64,000 nt of DNA from Trogon surrucura (Eukaryota > Chordata > Aves > Trogoniformes > Trogonidae), in the NCBI GenBank assembly GCA_020746105.1, contig CM036621.1, positions 49,386,264-49,450,263 of the forward strand, given 5' to 3'. The translations under genes and the position numbers were made by a program. Under the pieces are notes generated by a model, which worked only from the letters and a program-made list of their open reading frames with translations, searched no databases and had not been told where the DNA came from. Positions 24,342-34,750 of the stretch are shown one piece after another. Within the stretch, counting starts at the first letter, position 1. Every line of letters starts with the position of its first letter.

Positions 24342-27224
24342 CTAACAAAGAAACTCAGGAAGGCAAAGTTCAGCAATACCATGGCTTAAATGCTTCCCCC
24401 TAAGATGCATTACATAAAATTCATTTAATATGAAGAAAGCTTTACCTGAATTTATGGGCAGAATTTGTCTTTGTGCGGCTAGCAAGGAGAAAAGGCAAGC
24501 GAGATTGCATTGAATAACAATCGAGAGAAGAAGGGGAAAATTTTCAAAGACAAAACATGTCAGTGAAGGGCTGCCTAGAGAAGGGGGTTGCCCTCTCCAC
24601 AAAAAAGAATGCTGGATGAGCAACAGGCATGTCTTCAAAATAGTTTTTCAGTCAATATGTTAATCAATCCAGCCAGAACTGCTTTTATAAAGGAAAACTA
24701 GTCCATAGGTATTTATTACTGAAAATATTGCTTTGGTATGAAATTACAGAGGATTCATTAAAACTATGCTCTTGGGCAGGTGTTTTTCCTGGAAACTAAA
24801 AAAAAACCATAATAATCTGAGAAAAATCTTGAATTAAAAAAAGAAAAGATTGTATGAAAATAACAGTAGTCAGATTCACAGCTGGTATAAACTGGCAGGA
24901 ATTCTTTGTCTTCCTATTAAGGACTTGTGTAATTGAAGCAGCTGCCCGATGAGAGCAGTGCCCTTCTTTTTTTCCACCCGTTCATTATTTCTCCTCTTTT
25001 GCTCAGTCCTTGTTTCATTCCTCTACCAAAAAAAAAAAAAAAAAGAAAAAAAAAAAAAAGGAGCAGAAGAGAAAGGCAGTAAAAGGTACTTCTCCCTATT
25101 CGGTTTTCCCATTGTGCCCTTCCTATCATCCACAAAGTCAACATGACTGGACTTTCATTGGATTTTACTTTTCCACAAATTATATCCTGGTAGCAAAACC
25201 ACCACCTTTCCACGTGTAAAATGTCTGTTAGGTGCACATGCCACAACTGCAGCTGGGATATAGCTCCATTCTCAGCACTGGAATTAATTCGACTTAGAGC
25301 ATCTGTGGGTCACGTCCTGTGTCTGCACCGAGTAGTACCTCTACGGTGAATAAAGGGTTGTTTCTCGATATGCTCAAAAAATCACGAAACGGATCTTCAG
25401 CTGTTAATACAACAGTGGACACGCTTTAGAGTTACACAAATGTCAACTCTCCAGCAACGAAAATGGCACAGGAAAACAGGCCCAAACTTTTCAGCATGAC
25501 GAAATTAAAATTAACATCTCAAAGTCAAGTGACCTCAACTAAGGTCCTGCTTTCTTGGTTTAAATGTCTTTTCCACCTTGAAAGATCACATCTGTGTGTA
25601 CTTGATTTCTTAGTATCTGCCACAGCGTCCCTTGAGTTATATGTCTTTAATCCTGCAAAGCAGAGGTGACAGCATGTTTGCCACTTGTTTCTAAAAGTTA
25701 GATGAGCTCCCTGGCTAAATGGTGAACTCTAGAGCTCCTAAATAAAGAGGAAGTGTTTGTATTAACAATTGGTTTTAATGAGTCCGCCTCTCTGTAAACT
25801 CCAGCTAAGCCTAATATTCATTTTATTTTACTGAATTTCTTTTCTTCCCTGAGATAATTTGTGTGTCTGTCTACTTCACTAAAAGCTCTAGATATTACAT
25901 TTTTATTTGTATGTTAATTTAAATTGCTGCTTAAACAAAAGGGACAGGATTGGAAGGATCACAAATGTGAACAGTCTACTCAAATATCTTTATCCTCTGT
26001 GCCACAATGGTATGTGTGCACTTAAAGCATTTTCCTCATTAAACACACAGAGCTGGAGACATATAAAATGCTGCCAACATTCTTCTAATGTGTCGTTGGT
26101 TTGGAATAAAGCTTTTCATTCCATTCGAGCTTGAGCGGCTAGGTTGCATGTGAATAATTAAAAAAGTACCAACAAAATAAATTTACCTATGTTTGCTGGG
26201 GAAAAAAAAATTCTGCATTTTAGTAGGCAAAGGATAAAGAGAAACATCACCAACCAAACTCAAGGAAACTCCAGTGTAGTACCTGGATCACAACAACATC
26301 AAATCATGTCTGATAATGTATGATCCTGTTTGGGATAGTTCCCACCTGCATCTATGAACATTTAGTGGCATTGACTGTCGGTACCTTTTCCCAGAATCCC
26401 AAGGCTGCTGCCAGCTCACCTCATCACCTTTTATGAATTTTCATCCATTCTGCCAATGTGTGAGCACATCATCCTGAAGTAAAGCTTGCTCCCTCCATTA
26501 GAAAGAGTGTTTCTCTGTCCAATTGCTGTTGCACAATATATCAAGATGAAAGGCAGAAACCCAGCCTCGGTCCTTCATCTCTTTCTCAAAAGCTGGTATG
26601 TCCTCTCTATCTTTCTCTGGAACTAAATTTAAGTTCTTAAAATAGCTAAGTAACAGCTTCCATGTAACAAGGGAAAAACTCCTAAGTTCTTATGCAATGT
26701 GAACAATACTCAGTAATCCAGAGGCAGAGCAAATAACCTGAGACTTTTAAAGCAAGAATCTGAGAAGCTTTTCAGCATTAGTTTTGGTGAAAAAATAGTT
26801 GTTTGTCATCTAGGAATGGCCACATTTTTTGAGTTCTTATGGCCAGCATACATGAAAAGGAGTGCAAAATCCCCGGAAACCAGACATTCAGGAGTATTCC
26901 TGCCAGAAATACCTGGTTTGTGTTGATCCATCAGTTACACAAGCGTGGGCGTTCCTGAGCCCTGAGCACCGTGACCAGTCACACTCAGTTCAAACTCCCA
27001 CCTTTCACAGGTTTCTCTTTACTTTGAGAAACACACTGGGCTAAAAGAGTGGTTCACTGGTAGGAAAGAAATGAAGATATAAACTCAGAATGCTAGTATG
27101 GAAAAATAATCAATATTCTGTGTGCCAGGCAGTCACACTAAATGCAGATGATATGCACTATATGATCCCATTTACTGAGTGTGAACTGCTTGAAGGCACG
27201 GTGGATTCACTCCTCTGAATGGTC
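24342..27224. other. No gene seen
   Basis: AT-rich unique DNA around the poly-A tract at 25.0 kb. Positions 25760-26160 are unique AT-rich sequence without repeats. Confidence 0.55.
25028..25059. repeat. Poly-A tract
   Basis: Thirty-two bases, all A except one G at 25045. No processed gene or LINE tail can be recognised upstream. Confidence 0.92.
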
Positions 27225-27385
27225 AGACATGGATTATTGTTATTGCCGGTTATTTTACGGCACACAAATAGTAAGCTAAGCACTTCAGAGAAGTGGAAAG
27301 ATATAGTTCCCTTTTCCCAGTAGCCATGTTAATGCAGGGACTGAAGCCCAGGGTTTATGAACTCTCCCTACTCTCCTGCACATTG
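27225..27385 (+). repeat. Ancient MIR-like SINE relic
   Basis: 'ttattgttattgc' plus 'ttattttacggcacacaaatag', 'taagcacttcagag', 'aaagatatagttccctttt' and later 'gcagggactgaagcccaggg' follow the order of the MIR-type SINE relics common in turtles and crocodilians (tattacggtagcaccta .. gctaggcactgtac .. agacatagtccctgccc .. ggaacccagg). It is highly diverged. The start is approximate, and the preceding 27130-27220 may be part of the same or an L2-like element. Confidence 0.45.
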
Positions 27386-29543
27386 ACTGAGTCCAGCTTT
27401 CACAATTTCTAAGGCACTCAAAGTAGAGAACTGAAGGGGAACATCATAGAATAATTCAGGTTGTTAATAGCATGAAAGCCTAAGGCAATTAATGCTTCAA
27501 CCGACAAAGTACTGCATGCATTTCACTAACAACCTGAGATATGCTAATTTAGAGAAGAAAAAAACCCCACAAACACAATGACTTTTAAAATTTGAACCCA
27601 AGAAGTTCAGACATAAAAATATTAAAACTTTTGAAATGCTTATTTATATGCAGGCACTGTAAAATGTTTGTATCCTTCATTTGCATACACGTCTAGTAGA
27701 GACAGCCTACTGACTTAGATCTGGTTCTAAGAAGCACCTCATCTTTCCTAATTCCTCATGGATTTCTCCACACAGAAGCAGAAGTGCACAATAATTTCCT
27801 GTTGTACTTCAGAGGTCAAGCCGTAGCTCCGACAAGAGAGTGGCTCCTGGATCGCAGCAAGAGTTGCATGTAGCTATAGACAAGACCTTTTGCTTTTTTC
27901 TGTGGAGGATTTAACTTTGTGTTCAGGAGATCTTCCTGGAGAATAGCAGGAAGCCATCAGGGATAACTCCTATTCACCTGACACTTTTACTTGCTTTAAT
28001 TAACTACCTAAGCAACTGTGACTGAATAAACATACCTTTTTTTTCCCCCCTTTTTTCTTTTTTTTTTTCCCAAAGTAAATCTAGTTACTGTGTATCTGAT
28101 TCTGGAAGGACTTCCCAGATTTGCAACTGGTAGACAACATCTCCTCTTAGAAAGAATATGGTGGTAGACAGCATAAAGTTAACTGCAGTTATGCCTGTAG
28201 TTATCTGCGAATGCTCGATACCAGCATATGCTCCTACTAGTTCCAAAGCTGCATGTTGCATCAGGCACACTTGCACAGCGTTTGCCCAAAGCACAGGTTG
28301 TTGGTGCTGGTAGAGCAACGTCACAACAACTAGACCAGATACTCACATTTCCAGATTGACTGTGCAGCACGTACCTACCTGCAAGGCTGCTACGTGGGAA
28401 CAGCATTCAGTCACACTGCTGAGAGTACTACCTTTAAAGAAAGTATTTTTTTCATTTGTTGCGTGGACACACCCTTTGTAACATCAAGGGAGAACTTACG
28501 AAGGACTCTACCATGCTATTCCAGTGAATGATGTTTGATCCAGATCCAGTAACTTCTCTGCTCAGTGCCAGCGATGGGGCAACCGTCTAACTAAATGCAG
28601 AAAAAAGCAAAACACGACCTGCACGTTCAATACATGTCAGTGAAATTAAGGAAATGTGACACTTCTAAGGGTGTTTTGGTGTTGCAGACAGCTTGTACTA
28701 CGCCACGATTTAGCTGTGGCAGAGCAGACAGAGGGTTGGCTTGGTTAGCCTGATTTTGCATATGTCCTCTGTAACAACACAGGAGCTTATCAGCTTCTCA
28801 CACAAACATCTTTGTTCCTCCTTCCTTGCAGTCTGTACACGTGGCACAGCCTTCCTCAATTACTTTGTTAACCACCACATTGCCTTTTTCGTACTTCTTT
28901 TAGACTTACCTATTTCAAAATGACTCTGAGAAAACAATTAATAATAACATTAACAATATCAGGGAAAAAACACTGATGTATTTGCATGATGTTTTTTTCC
29001 ATGCAGACAGACATTAAACAGCTGCTTTTCTGAAGAAGTAGCAGCAACACAACAGGATTTAATTTACTTGGAGTCTAAAGCTACCTGCAATACCCGCAAA
29101 ATAAAGACCTGCCAACAAAGAAATCATTTAAGGCATCTTGAAGAGGCATAAAATATAACACACTAACAACAATGTCCTGAACATATGGTTTTCTTGAGTT
29201 TCATTCCTGTGAACAGGTTATAGATGACTTTTCAAAATTAAAAGCAATAACAGAGCTTCTCAATAAATCACAATACAGAAGTCACTGGTAAACACATTAT
29301 GGCAAAGATCTATCTTGATTCCAGCAAAATAACATATTCTAGCAACTCTCGCTCTGAGCCTCTCCCTTATGGATATATATATATTACCTCTTACTATATT
29401 ATATCCCAGCGGTATATATTAGATTGTACTTCTTCCACTCTCATACTTCATATGTCACTTGTATATGCTTCTAGAAAATCTCGGGGCTTATGTAAGTCAT
29501 TGGGAGAAAAAAAACCCCATGCATCTCTATGGGTGAAGATAAC
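27386..29543. other. No gene seen
   Basis: Unique DNA. A 16-nt segment near 28920-28935 (minus) has good splice signals ('gttttctcag', AAATAG|gtaagtc) but is too short to be credible alone. Confidence 0.5.
28037..28071. repeat. T/C-rich low-complexity tract
   Basis: A run of T and C (T8 C6 T6 C T11 C3) on the plus strand. Confidence 0.9.
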
Positions 29544-29609
29544 ACCAGCACAAAGCCATGCCCATCCCACTATAGCACCAGCACAAAGCCATGCCCATCC
29601 CACTATAGC
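29544..29609. repeat. Perfect 33-bp tandem duplication (2 copies)
   Basis: The unit beginning 'accagcacaaagccatgccc' at 29544-29576 is repeated without change at 29577-29609. Identity implies a recent duplication. Because 33 is a multiple of three, the frame spanning 29299-29772 (+) stays open and gains a repeated 11-residue block. That frame has no recognisable domain and overlaps a minus-strand open frame, so I do not call it a gene. Confidence 0.95.
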
Positions 29610-31197
29610 CTGGAGGCGTTGCTGTGTGATACACAAACACCGCCTGAGCAGCTGTGGGGGTGTACCTGGAGGAGGGACGAAGCAATTCACAGCTGCTTTG
29701 CTGCCCCTCGGAAGATGTTTTCAGTTCCTATATCGAACTCTGGCTGCTCTGTTCTGCTCTAACCCCTGCTAGATCTGAATTAGCGCACAGCTGGGATGGA
29801 AATTAAAACTGCAGCTCTCTATTGTCGGATCCCCTCTGAATCTGTATGAATTCAAGATACAGATTTCTTGGACTGTGCCATTCTCCCTGGAAAAGTGCTT
29901 GACAATGGCCCTAAGAAGAAAAATGTATTTTCCACCATCCTGCACCATATTTCTCTTTATATTAATTATTTATGGGTCTTAATAATACAAAAGTTAACAC
30001 GTTCACACAAAATCATAAAGAATAGTACTGCGGTGTCAGAATGCCTGGCAACTTCCACAACTTTGGCACTTAGGTTACTCAGATGAGTCTGATGGCAATG
30101 CCTGAAAGGTTCAATATATTGTATTTCCACAAATCCTGCAAGCTTTGTGAAAAGCCCGCTGTACGCAGTGTAACCAGAAGTCCTGCTAAATCTCACAGGT
30201 TCTTCTGGCTCCTCCCTCTCAGGAACTGCGATTTTCAGAAGCTGTCACATGTGTTTCAATGTTTAGCAGACAATAAACTAATCTGGATGCTGCTTTTGCT
30301 ATTTTAATTAAGCTCAAGCTTTCACTTACTTACATTTTCTTTAAAAATGCATAAAACTATGAATTAAATATATGCATCATTACTCATCAAATTGTTTATC
30401 TCTGTACTAATTTTATATATATACACAGATTAAATATTCATGTGCTCCTTTTTCCCCTTCAAAGCATAGTGGCTCCTTGCTCTTTATTCTCCCACAGTGG
30501 TGTTCCCAGTTGCATTGTGTAAGTTGAAGACAATTTTGGTAGAAGCATCCTTAGGGACTTCTACCTAAAAAATCCAAATTAAGAGTGTGGGTTTTTTCCC
30601 CTATATTAGTAGTGGAGAGCTGTCCATATGCTTACGTTAAGCCTGACAGATCTTCGATTACCCCTTAGCTTGTAGTTATGAAGCCATAACGCAGTTTAGA
30701 TACATTCCATAGTTGTTAATGGCTCAACACACTCAGACCTTGAAGAATAACAGCCAAGGTTATTTAGTAACATAACGCAATAAAATAAAACAGACTTCAC
30801 CACCTATGCAAAAGTAGCAAATGCTTTGCTGATTTTAAGGCATATGTTTCTTTAAAGTTCTCAGAACGTAAATGATTTAACTGCTACACACACGCACAAA
30901 CATGAAATCACAGGCCAAATTTACTGCAAACTTTGCAAGCTGCAATAAATAGGTAAAGACATAAATTGCTGGCAATTAGGAATTTACTGAAGAGGGTAGT
31001 TAGGGGAATTGCGCTGATTCAGACAGATGAAATGCAAATACAGCGTGCTTACACGTACGGGGCCACTGCACCTGTGCCCTAGCTAGAGCACTAAATCAGC
31101 AAGCCCAATCCAACACGCACACCTCGAGGGTGCAGATTGAAATGCAGCACTGAGATCCTGGAGATACGGTGCTCCCACTGATGTTCCCCAGAACTGC
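29610..31197. other. No gene seen
   Basis: Unique AT-rich DNA, becoming slightly GC-richer from 31040 toward the telomere-like array. Confidence 0.55.
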
Positions 31198-31295
31198 GTT
31201 AGGGGTTGGGGAATGGGGTTAGGGTTGAGGTTAGGGGGTGGGGTTGTGGTTAGGGGTTGGGGTTAGGCTTGGGGTTAGGAGTTGGGGTTAGGGTG
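31198..31295 (+). repeat. Degenerate telomere-like (TTAGGG-related) G-rich array
   Basis: About 98 bp made of GGGGTT, TTAGGG, TTGGGG and TTAGGGG variants, with eleven runs of three or more G on the plus strand. It is the expected form of a decayed interstitial telomeric sequence and is a strong candidate for G-quadruplex formation on that strand. It sits inside ordinary AT-rich DNA, with moderately GC-richer sequence just upstream (31050-31200). The complementary strand is open over this stretch and gives a proline/asparagine/threonine-rich artefact. Confidence 0.85.
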
Positions 31296-32421
31296 TTCGG
31301 CACCCCTGAAGACCGCACTGCCAGCAGTACGCTGTATTTATAAAACAAAAACATGCAGGCAATCACCGATTGCCACCGACACTGCTTCCAGTTACAGACT
31401 TGAGATGTTTTGAAACTGGTAATAGCAAACAGGTGCTGCAAGTCATTCTCTCAGAGAATGTCCCACTGTTTCCACATGCCCTGGTTTTGTGTTACACTGG
31501 AAGGTGATGGCTGTTACCATAAGAAATCATGAGCACTGTAAGAAGTGCCTGGCTACACCCGAATTGCCATCAGAAGGAGCACCATTTTGGTTCCTGGAGA
31601 TTACATGTCTGAGCAAGGACATTCATGGCTGAGCGTGGATCAAAATGTCCCCACTGCCTGTGGGTTAACAAACCTTCATGTACTGGACTACTTTACCAAC
31701 GTAATCAGCTTGCCACAAACTGCTGTGGAGTAGTCTAAGCTGTGAAAAAGGGGCTGGGGGTTAGGTGAGGTGTGTTGTCAGGAACACCCAGCATGATAAT
31801 GCCACTTCTACATGGGCTCTGGCACCAGGCTGAAACAGAAGGCTGATGACTTGTAAGCCAAAGGAAATGCAGGTGGAAAGGAGCATACCTGAACCTCTAC
31901 AGTGCCCAACACATGGTGACCACGCACAGACTCAGCAAAGCCAAGCCACCAGTGGAACCCACCGTCGTGGCTGTCAGAGCCTCGGCGGGCAGGAATGCCT
32001 CTCCCTTTCCCTGCCGGCCCCTTTAAGCAGTCCTGGTCCCAGGACAGGCACAACCCAAGTCCTCAAACTGCTGAGCAGGTGGTAGATGAACACCTTGCAG
32101 AAGTTGATCTTAAGCAAAATCTCTGCCATGAAAAGTGTCTTTCTTTCGATTCCAAGTGCACGGCTCGATAACCCAGGATTGCACTCAGCATCCTGTTGCT
32201 GGTGTTGGCGACTGCCTGAGTCTTCGCAGGGGTACGTGCAAGGTCCTTTGCCCTCGGATCAGGTGGGGTATGGCATCTGGTGGAGGCAGCTGTTGGCAGG
32301 AGTAATAACTGTTGTTCAGATTCAGTCTATAGCTAAAATAAGCTGTAACACAAGCCAGGCACGAGGGAAATCCATTCAATGAGCAACTTGAACAAATCTA
32401 TGTTCAATTAATGTAGCTTTT
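31296..32421. other. No gene seen
   Basis: Moderately GC-rich unique DNA (31800-32300) with overlapping short frames on both strands. No motif recognised. Confidence 0.5.
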
Positions 32422-32442
32422 CAAACACTGTGACAGTGTTTG
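32422..32442. repeat. Near-perfect palindrome, 10-bp arms
   Basis: 'caaacactgt' and 'acagtgtttg' flank a single G. It could be a dimeric protein-binding site or a chance palindrome. Confidence 0.75.
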
Positions 32443-32499
32443 TACTCTAAGAAGATGGTTAAGACATTGCTGCCACCAATCATTACAGCAGTTCTCCTT

Positions 32500-33590
32500 C
32501 CTCTCGGGAAGCAGTGTCAGTCCAGGAAGGGAGCACAATTAGCAGAAACAAGAGAGTATGTGGGGGAGTGCAGGATGAAAGGCAAGGCTGAATTTACTAC
32601 TGAGGCATTCCTCAGGAGAAAAGGAATTTATGAAGAGGAGATAAGGACACGAAGGTGAAAGATGGAAAAAGAAGGAAAATATCAGAGATGAGCAGGCAGA
32701 GAAGGGAAAAGAAAGGGGAGAGAATCTGAAGAAAAATCAAACAGAGCAAGGATCTTGAAGAAAAAAACATTATTTTGTGGTCCATGGCATTAATGTTGTC
32801 TAAGTTGAGGTAGGTTTGTGTCCTCTGTTGCCTTACCCCTGCCCTCCTTGCCGTGATTTCCTTGTTAACTCCAACTATTCCATTTGGCCAGTGCAGAAAG
32901 AAAATAGCACTGAGCTATGATATGGATATTACTGGACAGTCAGTTTCTGCCAGACGGAATGAATAAGGGCCAAACTCTCCAGCGTATTCTTCCATCCACC
33001 GCTCACACTCTCACAGTCACTCATTTTCACGAAACCTTAAGGAGTTTGCCAACTCTTACAGTGCTGCCCCTCCTCCTGGTTTAGCTGCAATTAATGAGTA
33101 GGTTCCAAGTAATTAAAGGAAGATTGACAAACACACGGAGGGCCTGACAGATGGACCAATTATATAAGCCTTGTTTCTTTAGGCATCCAGGCTGAAAAGA
33201 GGACAAACCAGGAGGAAGACGAACCATGCTGAGAGTAAAGAGAAAGCCTGTGGGTTGGTGGCTGAAGGGGTGGGGGAGGAAGGGAACACAAGACAAAAGA
33301 GATTGCTGTAAGGGCTTGAAAGGGAAGGGAATGAGCAACGGAAGGTGGTGATGTTACTGGAAGGTGTCAGAAAAGGCGGCTGGTTTTGGTAGGAGACAGT
33401 TGTTACCTGGGGCTGTCAGATGCCCTGTAATGACAGGAGTGCCCCGGGAGAAAGAGTTTGCTGGGAATGGGATCAAGGAAGTAATAAAGGGAGTGCAAAA
33501 AGTTAGGGGAGGAGGTAAAGGACAGAGAAGCTGTGAACAAATGCTGAAGTCTTCAAGGGATGAAAAAAAAATAGAAGAATAGAGTCGATC
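32500..33590. other. Purine-skewed plus-strand region
   Basis: Two blocks, about 32510-32770 and 33190-33590, are strongly A/G-rich on the plus strand ('gaagggaaaagaaagggg' style). Short reading frames occur on both strands, none recognisable. Between the blocks the composition is ordinary. Confidence 0.6.
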
Positions 33591-34027
33591 TCTCATTTGT
33601 GTAAAGTAAGATTCACCCAATTCCATGTTGCTATGGTGATTTACATCACCTGAGGACCCAGGTTCAACTGTTTAAGGCAAGGCATATAATTACTCTTTTT
33701 ATTTTCCCAAATAAGTACTTGCAGCCTCTTGCTTACATATAATGTGTTTCAGAATTCAGAATTCTGCCACAGTTTGACAGATGATTGATGTACTCGCATT
33801 ACCAAAGCTAGTAGCAGTCTTAACTAGAAAGGTGCAATTAAGAAGTATGTTATGAGACAAATGTCCTTTACAACTTAAGTGGTATCTGAAGAAATGCGCT
33901 TAAGAGATAGGCACAAATGAGAAAAGAAGCAAAATTGAGTCTTTAGAAGATTGGTTTTACTAAACAGTAAAGAAAGGACAATAACAAAGGGTAAGTGTTC
34001 AAGGGTGACATAGAGAAAGCCGTGTTA

Positions 34028-34255
34028 TCCTGCACAGACTGCAGGGATCCAAGAATCCAATTCAGCATTAGTACAAACCTCTCCAACTTTTGGCAAGTTA
34101 TTTAAACCCCTGTGCTTCTGTTTCTCAACTTGAATAACTGCTGGAACTAAACTTACCCTAAGGATATATTCTGAGACTTGAGTAATAATTCCTAAGTGCT
34201 TTGAAAAGTGCTACATCATGTAAGTGAAGAATGTCATTATTAAAATTGTGCTTCA
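34028..34255 (+). repeat. MIR-type SINE
   Basis: 'cagactgcagggatcc', 'ttggcaagttatttaaaccc', 'ctgtgcttctgtttctc', 'aagtgctttgaaaagtgc' and 'gtcattattaaaattg' follow the MIR consensus in order (cagactgcctgggttc .. gggcaagttacttaacc .. tgtgcctcagtttcc .. taaagcgctta .. tattatta). It covers the tRNA-related part's end, the core and the 3' part. MIRs are scarce in birds, so a long recognisable copy is notable. Confidence 0.7.
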
Positions 34256-34329
34256 GAAATCATCACTAACAAGGATTTATTCTATAGCTAAAAACTGCGC
34301 CAAAAAACATTATTAGCTTGCAAATCACA

Positions 34330-34750
34330 AAGCTCCCATCGACGCGCAGGAGAGAGGCGCAGACCAGAGCTGTGCCTGTAGTGCCAGGGTCAGGTACGGA
34401 CACCCGGCATTGCTGCGGGTCCTAGGGCTCGGCTGCTCCCACCAGCTACCCCGCAGCAGCGCAAAGCTCCCTGCAGCCCCACGGGCACGGCCCCTTTCCA
34501 TCCGCGGGCATCCGACCAGCAGCGCCTCAGCCAAATATTAAAAACGTTAAGATGAAGCCTGCTGGCAGATGCCGCAGTCTCAGCTGCAGCACAGGGGCAG
34601 CCTAACAAACACGAGGCATGGCTGGGGTGAGCTGGGAGAGGGGGGCATCGCCAGGAAGGGGTGGTATGGCCATGGTGAGGTGTCACAGGCTTGAGTCCTG
34701 TCCCAGGGTGTGTCAGGCACAGCGATTTTGCTCCCTGGTGGTGTTTTCAG
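34330..34750. promoter_or_regulatory. Second GC-rich, CpG-containing islet
   Basis: A GC-rich block with CpGs ('catcgacgcgcagg', 'ccgcgggcatccgacc') set in AT-rich DNA, directly after the MIR. It has no clear TATA box, start codon context or splice donor. Overlapping frames are open on both strands from base composition. It may be a small CpG islet or distal regulatory element. Confidence 0.28.

Noticed and set aside
25028-25059. Poly-A tail of a processed pseudogene
   Set aside because: No spliced-gene-like sequence or target duplication is visible next to it.
31198-31295. True chromosome end
   Set aside because: The array is short, degenerate and flanked by ordinary unique DNA on both sides.
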